Below are positions 53,144 to 62,327 of a stretch of 64,000 nt of DNA, piece by piece. Location: NCBI GenBank assembly GCA_910584205.1, contig CAJUAA010000009.1, forward strand, positions 36,302-100,301. The letters are read 5' to 3'. Numbering within the stretch: the first letter of the stretch is position 1; the number at the start of each line of letters is the position of its first letter. The position numbers were made by a program, and so were the translations under genes. The notes under the pieces were generated by a model that had not been told where the DNA came from, did no database searches, and saw only the letters and a program-made list of their open reading frames with translations. Source of the stretch: an uncultured Lachnospiraceae bacterium. Lineage in GTDB: Bacteria; Bacillota; Clostridia; Lachnospirales; Lachnospiraceae.

Positions 53144-53898
53144 GGACAAAGTACTCCTTCCAACTTACTTAAAATCGTAGACAACAAAAGACTTACAACA
53201 CCAATCACCAGCATACAGACTACAATGAGTGCCGTATCTCCGGATTCCTGTCCCCGGACGATCAGAAAACCCACTCCCTGCTTTGCAACAATCATTTCCG
53301 CAGCCACCACACACATCCATCCACTGGAAAGCGCCGTCCGAATGCCCGCCAGAATCGCAGGAGTAGTAGCCGGAAGCGTAATCTCCGTCAGCAGCTGCTT
53401 CCTGTTTGCCCCCAGCACCAGACCCGCATTAATCAAAAGCGGATCAATTTCCTTGATTCCCGAATAAGTATTCAACACAATCGGTACAAAGGAACCAATA
53501 AAAACAATCACTACTTTAGGCAGTTCCCCAATACCACACCATAAGATTACCAAAGGAATCCAGGCAATCGGTGGAATTGGACGTAAAATTTCAAATACCG
53601 GATCTACAAATGCATGAAAAGGCGTGCTCCATCCAAGGCCAACTCCCAGACCAATTCCAAGAACAATCGCAAAGGCAAAAGCAATTAACACCCGCCGCAG
53701 GCTGACCCACAAATGCACAGGAAGAATCGCTTTAGAGATAGGATTCATACAAATATCCATAAATCTCATAAAAGTCGCATATGGCGTTGGAACCATACTG
53801 TTTTCACCCTGAGCCAGCAGCACCCATCCTGCAATCAGGATACCAATTGATATAACAGGCAGAATATAATACCATTTTTTTGTCTCAGTGTTATTCAT
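53119..53898 (-). CDS. NitT/TauT-family ABC permease 2
   Basis: 259 aa with six membrane segments and the EAA-type loop GANRKQLLTEITLPATTPA. Start at the ATG at 53898, which overlaps the preceding permease stop as ATGA; GGAGG is 8 nt upstream. It is homologous to but clearly distinct from the other permease, so the pair forms a heterodimer. Confidence 0.92.
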   Translation of the reverse strand: MNNTETKKWYYILPVISIGILIAGWVLLAQGENSMVPTPYATFMRFMDICMNPISKAILPVHLWVSLRRVLIAFAFAIVLGIGLGVGLGWSTPFHAFVDPVFEILRPIPPIAWIPLVILWCGIGELPKVVIVFIGSFVPIVLNTYSGIKEIDPLLINAGLVLGANRKQLLTEITLPATTPAILAGIRTALSSGWMCVVAAEMIVAKQGVGFLIVRGQESGDTALIVVCMLVIGVVSLLLSTILSKLEGVLCPWQFSKTK

Positions 53899-54683
53899 TC
53901 CCGATACCTCCATGGAGCTACTTTTTTCTCAAACATCGCCAGGATATTGTTAAGAAGCGCTCCTGTAATGCCAATCGTAAACATTCCAACAATAATGATA
54001 TCCGGACGAATCAATGTCCTGCCGAGCTGAATCATATAACCCAGACCTCTGGTCGCGGCAAGCATCTCCGCTGCCACCAGCGTCGTCCAGGAGTTGTTCA
54101 GGGATAAACGGATCCCGGTAAATACCATATTCATGGAAGATGGTATGCATACAGTTGTAAATATCTCCCATTCACTGGCTCCAAAAGTTTTGGCAACATT
54201 AATTCTCACAGGATCTGTAAGCCTGATTCCCAGATAGGAATTGATAACACAGGGAACAAATGCCGCCACAAAGATAATGAACATCTTCGCAGGCATACCA
54301 ATACCCATAGTTAAAATAATGATCGGGATCCACGCAATAGGCGGAATGGGACGAACGATCTCAAAAACCGGATTCAATAGAAAACTTGCCGCTTTATAAT
54401 ATCCCATCACCCATCCCAGCGGTACGCCTATGACAACAGCAACTACAAAACTGGATAAAGCCAGCTGCAGACTCTGCATAAAATGCTGAGGCAGAGTAGA
54501 GCCATCCGGATTCACATTGGTAAGCTTATAAACAAACGTTTGAATAATTGTGGATGGCGGACTCAGGGTACGGTTTGATACCCATCCCCAGCGAACACTT
54601 ATCTCCCATAAGCCAAAAAAGACAACCAATCCCATAACGCTCATGCCAAGATATTTGATTCTGCTTTTCTTTTTATTTTCCAT
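53895..54683 (-). CDS. NitT/TauT-family ABC permease 1
   Basis: 262 aa with six membrane segments (start at ATG 54683). The motif PIPPIAWIPIIILTMGIG and the EAA-type loop GASEWEIFTTVCIPSSMN are family-typical (SsuC, TauC). It is the first permease after the binding-protein gene. Confidence 0.92.
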   Translation of the reverse strand: MENKKKSRIKYLGMSVMGLVVFFGLWEISVRWGWVSNRTLSPPSTIIQTFVYKLTNVNPDGSTLPQHFMQSLQLALSSFVVAVVIGVPLGWVMGYYKAASFLLNPVFEIVRPIPPIAWIPIIILTMGIGMPAKMFIIFVAAFVPCVINSYLGIRLTDPVRINVAKTFGASEWEIFTTVCIPSSMNMVFTGIRLSLNNSWTTLVAAEMLAATRGLGYMIQLGRTLIRPDIIIVGMFTIGITGALLNNILAMFEKKVAPWRYRE

Positions 54684-54725
54684 AAACAGAGATACCTTTC
54701 TAATACTTCCATTCTTTTCAAAAGA

Positions 54726-54763
54726 CGTCCGCAAAACAGGAGTATTGCCCTATCCTGCGGACG
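54726..54763 (-). other. Stem-loop between binding-protein and permease genes
   Basis: CGTCCGC (54726-54732) pairs with GCGGACG (54757-54763), with an inner CAGGA/TCCTG pair. A short T-rich run follows on the minus strand. It is likely a partial terminator or mRNA stabiliser that raises binding-protein level over permease. Confidence 0.55.
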
Positions 54764-54789
54764 GTCCCTTTTTTATGTCAAGTTCCACA

Positions 54790-55938
54790 TTATTCCATGG
54801 AAAGTCCTTTTTCTTCTGCGATGGCTTTAATAAATTCGCTGTCAATAAAACCATTATCGCTTAAGCTCTGTTTGTCCTCCTCTGTATAACTTCCCTGAGA
54901 TACAAAAAAATCAATTACATTTTCCATTACTGCATCCATCTTTCTGGAGCCGGCCTCTCCTTTGAAGTATTCAATGTTCTTCTCAATCGTAGGCAACGGA
55001 CGATCCTCTACAAAACGCAGTGCCAGCGTTTCATCTGTGTCAATGCCATTATCAATCTGCATATCCAGCAGATACTGTGCCTGGCCCTCATTATCATCTT
55101 TATATTCATCACAGATATCGAGATAGGTTTTCAGCCATGTATAAACGCCATCCCAGTTCTCCTCAATTGCTTTTTCTGACGCTATGAAAATCGTCGGAAA
55201 TTCTTCTCCGGCCGCTTCCCCGCAGGAGACCCGAACCCATCCTTCTTCCTCTGCCTGATAAGACTGCGGATCCCAAAGAGCTACCACATCTCCCTCGCCG
55301 GCTTTGAACGCTGCATAAGCCGACGGCACATCCATATGTACAATATTTACATCATTTTGAGTTAATCCCAGCTTCGCCAATGTTGCAACCAGTCCAAAAT
55401 GAACGCTTGTAGAAGTAGCACAAAGGATTGTCTTTCCTCTCCAGGTATCAGCATTCCCATAAATATCAGGGTATCCTTCTACCTCTCCCTGTATTTGAGC
55501 AATATCACTGTCCGGTCTTACAAAATAGTCAATGGAAACAGAATCTTCCACATTGATGCCAATGATCCTGGCGTTGTATGCAACACCTGCTGCAATAGCC
55601 GGAGCGGAACCATAAGCTCCAACTTCCCACTCATCCGCTCCCAGAGCTTCATTCTGTGTATTCCCGCCGGAAAACCAGAGAATCTCCATATCCAGTCCCG
55701 CATCTGAGAAGGTTCCCTCCTGTTCTCCAATATAACTTGGAAGTCCGTGGCTGTAAGGCTGATGACTGACTACTATTGAAAGATTTTCCGCTCCCGCTTC
55801 TGCGCCCGTTTCCGTGCCTGCTTCCGAACCTGAGGAAGGATCCGAACCTTTATCGGAATTCCCACATCCTGCCAGCGAACCCGCCAGGAGACCTGTTGCC
55901 ACAAGCAAACTGATTAACTTCTTACTTCTTCTTTTCAT
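54790..55938 (-). CDS. NitT/TauT-family substrate-binding lipoprotein
   Basis: 382 aa. Signal peptide with lipobox LAGSLAGCGNS, Ser/Gly/Glu linker, then the SsuA/TauA-like domain (SYIGEQEGTFSDAGLDMEIL, YGSAPAIAAG, HMDVPSAYAAFKAGEGDVVA). The start at 55938 has AGGAGG upstream. The family binds sulfonates, nitrate, HMP-type thiamine precursors or aromatic acids; the nearby sugar enzymes suggest a charged sugar or polyol. First gene of the operon. Confidence 0.92.
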   Translation of the reverse strand: MKRRSKKLISLLVATGLLAGSLAGCGNSDKGSDPSSGSEAGTETGAEAGAENLSIVVSHQPYSHGLPSYIGEQEGTFSDAGLDMEILWFSGGNTQNEALGADEWEVGAYGSAPAIAAGVAYNARIIGINVEDSVSIDYFVRPDSDIAQIQGEVEGYPDIYGNADTWRGKTILCATSTSVHFGLVATLAKLGLTQNDVNIVHMDVPSAYAAFKAGEGDVVALWDPQSYQAEEEGWVRVSCGEAAGEEFPTIFIASEKAIEENWDGVYTWLKTYLDICDEYKDDNEGQAQYLLDMQIDNGIDTDETLALRFVEDRPLPTIEKNIEYFKGEAGSRKMDAVMENVIDFFVSQGSYTEEDKQSLSDNGFIDSEFIKAIAEEKGLSME

Positions 55939-55992
55939 TTTTTCCTCCTTTTTCCGCCTTTTGCTTATCTCCATTTTATTTGAGATAATCTT

Positions 55993-56016
55993 TTAATTAA
56001 ATAAGTTAATTAAATA
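55993..56016. promoter_or_regulatory. Direct repeat TTAATTAAATA, possible ROK-repressor operator
   Basis: TTAATTAAATA occurs at 55993-56003 and 56006-56016, a period of 13 bp, just downstream of the operon -10 box. AATTAAATAT recurs at 56155-56164 on the divergent promoter. The arrangement fits repression of both genes by the divergently encoded ROK protein. Confidence 0.45.
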
Positions 56017-56026
56017 TTGTATTTCT

Positions 56027-56055
56027 ATAGTATCAACTTTCAAGATCTTTGTCAA
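56027..56055 (-). promoter_or_regulatory. Promoter of the ABC/transketolase operon
   Basis: Minus-strand TTGACA (56050-56055), 17-bp spacer and TACTAT (56027-56032), about 90 nt upstream of the binding-protein start. Confidence 0.7.
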
Positions 56056-56128
56056 TTTGAATAATACACATATTTTGTTATTTGATTTTGTGCATTTTGT
56101 ATAAATACATTTGTATTTCAAATACTCA

Positions 56129-56157
56129 TTGCATATTTTTTTATTTTTTAATATAAT
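56129..56157 (+). promoter_or_regulatory. Promoter of the ROK regulator gene
   Basis: TTGCAT (56129-56134), 17-bp spacer, TATAAT (56152-56157), 54 nt upstream of the start. An AATTAAATAT box overlaps the -10. Confidence 0.7.
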
Positions 56158-56210
56158 TAAATATATGATAAATGTGTCATAAGGTCATAATGTTAATAAG
56201 AGGTATATCA

Positions 56211-57431
56211 ATGAAGAAAAGCGGACTGAATACAAATCAGACAAAATCCAGTAATCGGTCAATGACCCTACAATTACTTTTTTCTCATGGTATCTTATCC
56301 AGAACAGATATTGCCAATCATCTGAATATCACAACCGCTGCCGTAACAATGATTGTTAATGAATTTTTGAATGAGGGTCTGCTGGTTCAGAAAGAAGACT
56401 ATTTCCCGGAAAGTCAGCCCAGAGCCGGAAGGCGCAGGGCTCCTTTGACTGTTAATTATGACTGGAAATATATTCTTGCCATTGACATCCATTCTTACTA
56501 TATTAATATTGCCCTGACAAACTTAAAAGGCGATATTTTGGTGGAATGTCCCTCCCTTACACCCACGGGCAGCGATCCTCGGACTCTTTGTTCCAACATT
56601 GCCAAAGAATGTATCAAGATGCTCTGGGAATTTTCTATTTCTACCGAAAAAATTCTGGGCGCCGGAATCACCATCATTGGCCCGGTCAATCAGGATGAGG
56701 GAATCGCACTGCATCCTTTCCGGCTTTTTGAACATCCTGTTCCTGTTAAACAGTATTTCGAAGAAGAATTTTCTTTTCCGGCAGCTGTAGAGAGTAATGT
56801 CTGCGCCTTTCTTCTCAGCGAACTTCTATACACGGATATCACAACCAGGGCACAGAATATTCTAATGTTAAAATGGGGACCAGGAGTCGGATCTGCTATG
56901 GCTATCCGGGGCCAGGTATATAAAGGATATAACTACCAGTCTACGGAAATTGGGCATAATCAAATAACAGAAAAGAACGGTCAAAAATGTAATTGTGGAC
57001 GAATCGGCTGTCTGGAGCCTTCTATTTCTGCTGATGCTATTGTAGATTTTATTAAAAAAAATACCGTCAGCTGTCCGGATGGAGAACTTGCCGAGTTGAA
57101 AAAAACCATAGGCTCTCCTTCCCGGGGAAATCTGTCACAATATCTTGACACCGCAGGCGACACCTGTATACTTTGGGATTTTCTTACCACCTGTGCTCAT
57201 GCTTTAGCCGGCGTCACAAACAATGCCATACACATACTGGCTCCGGATAAGCTGGTTCTTATGGGAGATCTTTTTGAACATGATTCCATTGTCAAACTGT
57301 TTTCAGAACAGCTTTATCTCATTAACCCTATGCTTCCTTCGGATTTATGTATTAAACATCAGCCATTTTCAAACAAAAAATATATTGGACCTACTGCCAT
57401 AGCCGTTTCACAGCTTCTGCTGCCTCTGTAA
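56211..57431 (+). CDS. ROK-family transcriptional repressor
   Basis: 406 aa. N-terminal winged helix-turn-helix (about residues 15-70: LFSHGILSRTDIANHLNITT, AAVTMIVNEFL) and ROK sugar-binding domain with the zinc motif CNCGRIGCLEP and GAGITIIGPV. Such proteins (NagC, XylR type) respond to sugars. Divergent from the catabolic operon and so its likely regulator. Start at ATG 56211 (AAGAGG upstream). Confidence 0.92.
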   Translation: MKKSGLNTNQTKSSNRSMTLQLLFSHGILSRTDIANHLNITTAAVTMIVNEFLNEGLLVQKEDYFPESQPRAGRRRAPLTVNYDWKYILAIDIHSYYINIALTNLKGDILVECPSLTPTGSDPRTLCSNIAKECIKMLWEFSISTEKILGAGITIIGPVNQDEGIALHPFRLFEHPVPVKQYFEEEFSFPAAVESNVCAFLLSELLYTDITTRAQNILMLKWGPGVGSAMAIRGQVYKGYNYQSTEIGHNQITEKNGQKCNCGRIGCLEPSISADAIVDFIKKNTVSCPDGELAELKKTIGSPSRGNLSQYLDTAGDTCILWDFLTTCAHALAGVTNNAIHILAPDKLVLMGDLFEHDSIVKLFSEQLYLINPMLPSDLCIKHQPFSNKKYIGPTAIAVSQLLLPL

Positions 57432-57458
57432 AGTACCGTTTCTTTACATACAAAAAAA

Positions 57459-57509
57459 GAAAATCCCGTAGGAATCATGTTTAAATACATGAAATCCCAC
57501 GAGATTTTC
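57459..57509. terminator. Terminator of the ROK gene
   Basis: GAAAATC (57459-57465) pairs with GATTTTC (57503-57509), with further CCGT/ACG and CATGT/ACATG pairing inside. TTATTTTTT follows on the plus strand. It lies between convergent genes. Confidence 0.7.
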
Positions 57510-57532
57510 TTATTTTTTAATGGAAATCGATA

Positions 57533-58927
57533 CTAGCCCGCATTCCTTTTCAGCTTATATTCTTTTACCAGCTTCACCACGGTTCCCGACAGCAGGAACA
57601 GCGCGATCAGGTTGGGAATCGCCATCAGTCCATTGAACGTATCCGCAATGCTCCAGAGCAGTCCCAGATCCATGGTAGCTCCCACCATGGCTACCAGCGC
57701 ATAGACTATCATAAATACCTTATTGTATTTTATTCCGAACACGAACTCGCTGCAGCGGGTTCCGTAAAGCCCCCAGCCGATGATCGTGGAAAACGCAAAG
57801 CAGCACATGGCCACCGCCGTAAAGATCGAGATCCAGTTGCCGTAGACGCTGGTGAAGCCGCTGATGGTCAGCTCCGCGCCTGCCGCCGCTCCGTAGCTGA
57901 TGTCCACGCCGCTGCACAGGATCACCATGGCCGTCAGTGTACAGATGACGATCGTATCCGCAAACACCTCAAAGATTCCCCAGTATCCCTGCTGCACCGC
58001 CTCTTTCGTATCTGCCGTAGCGTGGGCGATGGAGCCGGTACCAAGTCCCGCCTCATTGGAGAAAATCCCTCTGGACACGCCTTTTTTCATACTGGCGAAC
58101 AGGCTCCCCACGACTCCGCCGGTAAACGCCGCCGGCGAGAACGCGCTCTGTACGATCACGGCAAAGACTCCGGGCACCCGGCCCGCGTTCAGGACCATGA
58201 CTCCAAGCCCCAGGACCACATAAAGCACCGCCATAAACGGTACCAGACGCTCGGTCACCATGCCGATCCGCCGGACGCCTCCTACCAGCACCAGCAGGAC
58301 CACCGCCGTGATCAGAATGCCGATCCCCACGTTCACCGCGCCCTTCATTCCCTCGTCGATGACTCCGTAATTCAGAAGCGCCGAATCCACAGCCGCAGTG
58401 ATCGTATTCACCTGCGTGGCGTTGCCGGTCCCGAATACAGTCAGAATCCCCAGAAGCGAATAGATGACGGCCAGCCACATAAACTTCCCTCCAAGGCCGT
58501 TCTTGATATAGTACATGGGGCCGCCTACATAATCGCCCTTCTCGTTCTTCTCCCGGAAATGCACTGCCAGCGTCACCTCTGAAAACTTGGTGCACATGCC
58601 GAGAAACGCAGATACCCACATCCAGAACACCGCGCCGGGCCCTCCGATGGCGATGGCTCCTGCCACTCCCGCAATATTGCCGGTCCCGACGGTGGCCGCC
58701 AGCGCGGTACAGACCGCCTGAAAGGGCGTCATAGCTCCCTCTCTGGCCTCTTTTTTGTGAAACATCCTGCCGATCGTCACCCGCAGCATATACGGGAATT
58801 CCCGAATCTGCAGGAAACCGGTCCGGATACTCAAAAGCAGCCCTACGCCGATGATGCAGATCATGGCGGGAACGCCCCATACAAAATCGTTGACCGCTGT
58901 ATTTACCTGTTCAATCATCTGTAACAT
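57533..58927 (-). CDS. Na+/alanine or glycine symporter (AGCS family)
   Basis: 464 aa with about eleven membrane segments. Family motifs include GTGNIAGVAGAIAIGGPGA and SNEAGLGTGSIAHATADT. It imports alanine or glycine with Na+. Start at 58927, with GGGAGGG upstream; the frame is open further upstream but without protein features. Confidence 0.93.
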   Translation of the reverse strand: MLQMIEQVNTAVNDFVWGVPAMICIIGVGLLLSIRTGFLQIREFPYMLRVTIGRMFHKKEAREGAMTPFQAVCTALAATVGTGNIAGVAGAIAIGGPGAVFWMWVSAFLGMCTKFSEVTLAVHFREKNEKGDYVGGPMYYIKNGLGGKFMWLAVIYSLLGILTVFGTGNATQVNTITAAVDSALLNYGVIDEGMKGAVNVGIGILITAVVLLVLVGGVRRIGMVTERLVPFMAVLYVVLGLGVMVLNAGRVPGVFAVIVQSAFSPAAFTGGVVGSLFASMKKGVSRGIFSNEAGLGTGSIAHATADTKEAVQQGYWGIFEVFADTIVICTLTAMVILCSGVDISYGAAAGAELTISGFTSVYGNWISIFTAVAMCCFAFSTIIGWGLYGTRCSEFVFGIKYNKVFMIVYALVAMVGATMDLGLLWSIADTFNGLMAIPNLIALFLLSGTVVKLVKEYKLKRNAG

Positions 58928-59099
58928 ATAACACCCTCCCTGTGAACACGAATTTCTAACTATTCTACCACAGGACAGCCGTCTCAGGCAATGAATTTTG
59001 CCTGATTTTTCGATCTTTTTTCGATAAATCCGAGGATTCCGCCGCATTTTCCGACATTTTCATAAGGCTGGATTCTTCAGCGCCGCCTGGCCGCCCGTT

Positions 59100-59840
59100 T
59101 TACCGGTACCCGAAGAGGTCGACCAGCCAGTAATTGTATACCTTTCCCCCTTTCACCTTCTGTTCCATTTCTTCACCTGCCGGCTGAAGTTCCGTATCTT
59201 TGTCGTAGAGCGTTTTCGACGCCCCTTCTGTTCCATGATCCCATGCGGTAAGTTCCATAAACAGAATCTGCCCATCCTCTGCTTCCTCCTTCGGAATCAT
59301 CATCATCTTCTCGTTTTCCGAACCGCTTCCCAGGCCAATGTGATCCTCCAGCCAATACAGCCAGCCGACCCGCACCTGATCCGTGGCCGCGTGCATGGTC
59401 ATGGGCATCTGATTATCCCAGCTCCAGCCTCTGGTCACCGGATAATTCTCATCCACCTTCACCACAACGCAGACGCTCCCGTCTTCCATCCGATAGCACT
59501 CGGACGTAACGGCCTCTGCCGGAACCGACACCGGCTTTCTGGCATACTGATATGCTTCCGCCAGCCCTCCAACCGTCAGGCAGACTACGGATGCGATCAG
59601 GACGCCTTTCAAAAATGCTCTGCTCCTGACTTTCTTAAAAAAAGCCACCAGTCCCACAGGCTCCGGAATCCTGTCTTCTTCCGGCGGATACAGGTCCTCT
59701 ACCATATTCGCATGGATTTCTCTGCAGTCTTCGCAGTGGTCGAGATGTCTTTTTACTGCTTCGTTCGTGTATTCACTGGTCAAACCATCCACATAACCCG
59801 GAAGCAGATCCCGTATGATTTCACAGTTTATCTTTTCCAT
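59100..59840 (-). CDS. Anti-sigma factor with zinc-finger (zf-HC2) and membrane segment
   Basis: 246 aa. The N-terminal zinc motif CEIIRDLLPGYVDGLTS with HLDHCEDC (HxxxCxxC type) is typical of anti-sigma domains. One membrane segment (about residues 78-95, GVLIASVVCLTVGGLAEA) is followed by an extracellular domain of unknown type. It overlaps the ECF sigma gene by 20 nt and would bind that sigma factor. Confidence 0.88.
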   Translation of the reverse strand: MEKINCEIIRDLLPGYVDGLTSEYTNEAVKRHLDHCEDCREIHANMVEDLYPPEEDRIPEPVGLVAFFKKVRSRAFLKGVLIASVVCLTVGGLAEAYQYARKPVSVPAEAVTSECYRMEDGSVCVVVKVDENYPVTRGWSWDNQMPMTMHAATDQVRVGWLYWLEDHIGLGSGSENEKMMMIPKEEAEDGQILFMELTAWDHGTEGASKTLYDKDTELQPAGEEMEQKVKGGKVYNYWLVDLFGYR

Positions 59841-60330
59841 TCTGATACACTCCTTTCATTTTCTGTTTTCCCCGGTAAAAAGTCACCCGCGCCCAGTTTT
59901 CCGACCGGCCCAGTACTTCTCCGATCTCCCGAAAAGACAGATCCCCATACAGCCTCAGGTACATAACCTCTCTGGTTACCGGCTCCAGTCCCTGCATTTT
60001 CTGAAACCACTCCAGTCTCCCAAGGGAAGCCAGCACCTGCTCCTCCACATCCTGCTCTGAAACCGCTTCCACGTCACAGGTCAGGGGTTCTGTCTTTTTC
60101 TGTCGTTTTAATTCCCTGCACCACAGATGTTTTGCAATCTGACAGAGCCACACGGATTCTTTGCATTCTCCTCTGAACCGGGACAGGGATTTTGCCGCCC
60201 TGAGAAAAGTTTCCGCTGTCAGATCCTCTGCTGTTTCCTTATTCTGACACAGATGGTACAGGTATTTATAGATATTTTTTGCCTCCTGCTCATACATGGC
60301 TTCCAACTGCTTCTGCTCTGTTCCATCCAA
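59821..60330 (-). CDS. ECF RNA polymerase sigma factor
   Basis: 169 aa from a TTG at 60330 with AAGGAGG 7 nt upstream. Region 2 is KETAEDLTAETFLRAAKSLS, and region 4 is MYLRLYGDLSFREIGEVLGR with SENWARVTFYRGKQKM. Co-transcribed with its anti-sigma. A palindrome ACGAAATCATTTCGT at 60380-60394 lies in its promoter region. Confidence 0.9.
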   Translation of the reverse strand: MDGTEQKQLEAMYEQEAKNIYKYLYHLCQNKETAEDLTAETFLRAAKSLSRFRGECKESVWLCQIAKHLWCRELKRQKKTEPLTCDVEAVSEQDVEEQVLASLGRLEWFQKMQGLEPVTREVMYLRLYGDLSFREIGEVLGRSENWARVTFYRGKQKMKGVYQNGKDKL

Positions 60331-60379
60331 ACGCCCACCTCCTTTTCTGCTGTATTTCTTACACTTATTATGAGACACG

Positions 60380-60394
60380 ACGAAATCATTTCGT
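60380..60394. promoter_or_regulatory. 15-bp palindrome upstream of the ECF sigma gene
   Basis: ACGAAATCATTTCGT has perfect 7-bp arms. The spacing to a recognisable ECF -10 element is not normal, so I cannot assign it as promoter; it may be an operator. Confidence 0.35.
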
Positions 60395-60407
60395 TACAGC
60401 AAAATAA

Positions 60408-60434
60408 GAAACCAGCCATTTACCGGCTGGTTTC
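60408..60434 (-). terminator. Terminator of hisS-aspS
   Basis: GAAACCAGCC (60408-60417) pairs with GGCTGGTTTC (60425-60434); a T-rich run follows on the minus strand. It lies 15 nt after the aspS stop. Confidence 0.75.
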
Positions 60435-60449
60435 CTGTAAAATAAACGA

Positions 60450-62246
60450 TTATTCTGTTTTTTCTTCCGCTATGATCCCGATTCCCAGCTCTTCAAGCTG
60501 CACCGGGTCCACCACGTCCGGCGCGTTGCTCATCAGGTCCGAAGCGTCCTTCACCTTCGGGAAGGCGATGACCTCGCGGATGCTGTCCGCTCCCGTCATC
60601 AGCATCATCAGCCGGTCAAAACCGTACGCCAGTCCTGCGTGAGGCGGTACGCCGTATTGGAACGCATCCAGAAGGAATCCGAAACGCTCCTGCGCCTGCT
60701 CCTTCGTAAAGCCCAGCACCTCGAACATCTTCTCCTGCACGTCCGCCTGGAAGATACGGACCGAACCGCCGCCCAGCTCCGTGCCGTTCAGTACGATATC
60801 GTACGCTTTCGCCCGGACCGCTCCCGGATCGCTGTCAAGCTTGTCCAGATCCTCCTCCATGGGCATGGTGAACGGATGGTGCATGGCCACATAGCGTCCC
60901 TGCTCCTCGGACCACTCCAGAAGCGGGAACTCGGTCACCCACAGGAAGCGGAACTGATTCTTATCAAAAAGCTCCAGATTCCGCGCGATCTCCAGACGAA
61001 GATTGCCCAGTACGTCCCATACTACTTTATTTTTATCCGCCGCAAACAAAAGCAGGTCGCCCGGCTGCGCGTCCATGGCCTCCGTCAGCGCTTTCATCTG
61101 CTCCTCCGTCATAAATTTCGCAAACGAGGACTTGACGCTGCCGTCCGGCTGGATCGCCGCGTAGGCCAGACCTTTCGCCCCAAAGCCTTTGGCGAACTCC
61201 ACCAGTGCGTCAATCTTCTTGCGGGGCATCTGTCCCTGTCCCTTTGCGTTGATGCCGCGGACGCTTCCGCCGTTTTCCAGCGCCCCGGTAAACACGCCGA
61301 AGCCGCAGCCCTCCACGGCCTTTGACACATCCACAAGCTCCATCCCGAAACGGGTATCCGGCTTGTCCGAGCCGTAGCGGTCCATGGCCTCCTGCCAGGT
61401 CATCCTGGGAATCGGCAGCGGTACGTCCAGGCCGATGGCATCCTTGAACACCTTTTGAATCAAACGCTCGTTGACCGCGATCACGTCGTCCACGTCCACA
61501 AAGGACATCTCCATGTCGATCTGGGTAAATTCCGGCTGGCGGTCCGCCCGCAGATCCTCGTCCCGGAAACATTTGGCGATCTGGAAATACCGGTCGTAGC
61601 CGGAACACATCAAAAGTTGTTTAAACAACTGTGGAGACTGGGGCAGCGCATAGAATTTTCCCTGATGCACCCGGCTGGGCACCAGATAATCCCTTGCTCC
61701 CTCCGGCGTGCTCTTGATCAGGATCGGCGTCTCGATCTCCAGGAAGCCTTCCTCCGCCAGTACCGCCCGAACTTTGGTTGCCACCTGGCTCCTGAGCATC
61801 AGCTTGCTCTGGATATCCGGCCTTCTCAGATCCAGAAAACGGTATTTTAACCGCAGCTCCTCCTTCGTCTTTGAATCAGCCTCAATGGGGAAGGGCGGCG
61901 TCTGCGCTTCCGACAGCACCCGCACTTCGGCCACGCGGACCTCGATCCCGCCGGTCGCCAGGTTCTCATTGACCGCACCGGACCTGGCTTCCACCTTTCC
62001 CGTCGCCGCCACTACAAACTCGCTGCGCAGCTTCTCCGCCTTTGCGAAATTGTCCCCGCCGCAGTCCGCTTCCTCAAAGATCAGCTGCAGGATGCCGGAA
62101 CGGTCCCTTAAATCCACAAAGATAATACCGCCTTTATTTCTGCTCTTCTGCACCCAGCCCATAACCGTAACCGTCTCGCCGATATTGGCGGTGCCAAGCT
62201 CCGCGCACCGGTGGCTTCTGTGCAGTCCTTTCATCGTCTCTGCCAT
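60450..62246 (-). CDS. aspS: Aspartyl-tRNA synthetase
   Basis: 598 aa class IIb synthetase: OB-fold anticodon-binding domain (about residues 1-105, GWVQKSRNKGGIIFVDLRD), catalytic core with motif 2 CFRDEDLRADRQPEFTQID, the bacterial GAD insertion domain (about 310-420) and motif 3 (GLAYGFDRLMML). The length is normal for bacterial AspRS. It lies 81 nt after hisS, a common Firmicute pair. No T-box was found. Confidence 0.97.
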   Translation of the reverse strand: MAETMKGLHRSHRCAELGTANIGETVTVMGWVQKSRNKGGIIFVDLRDRSGILQLIFEEADCGGDNFAKAEKLRSEFVVAATGKVEARSGAVNENLATGGIEVRVAEVRVLSEAQTPPFPIEADSKTKEELRLKYRFLDLRRPDIQSKLMLRSQVATKVRAVLAEEGFLEIETPILIKSTPEGARDYLVPSRVHQGKFYALPQSPQLFKQLLMCSGYDRYFQIAKCFRDEDLRADRQPEFTQIDMEMSFVDVDDVIAVNERLIQKVFKDAIGLDVPLPIPRMTWQEAMDRYGSDKPDTRFGMELVDVSKAVEGCGFGVFTGALENGGSVRGINAKGQGQMPRKKIDALVEFAKGFGAKGLAYAAIQPDGSVKSSFAKFMTEEQMKALTEAMDAQPGDLLLFAADKNKVVWDVLGNLRLEIARNLELFDKNQFRFLWVTEFPLLEWSEEQGRYVAMHHPFTMPMEEDLDKLDSDPGAVRAKAYDIVLNGTELGGGSVRIFQADVQEKMFEVLGFTKEQAQERFGFLLDAFQYGVPPHAGLAYGFDRLMMLMTGADSIREVIAFPKVKDASDLMSNAPDVVDPVQLEELGIGIIAEEKTE

Positions 62247-62327
62247 CTTTCATCCTCTTTTCTTCTCTGCCGCTGTTTCTGCCGGTTCTGATCTCACGTT
62301 CGGAAACAGCCTGCTGCTTTTTATGCT

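Noticed and set aside
60345..60400. ECF-type promoter with TGTAAC -35 for the sigma gene at 60330
   Set aside because: The spacing from TGTAAC to the next CGTC-like element is about 10-13 bp, too short for known ECF promoters.
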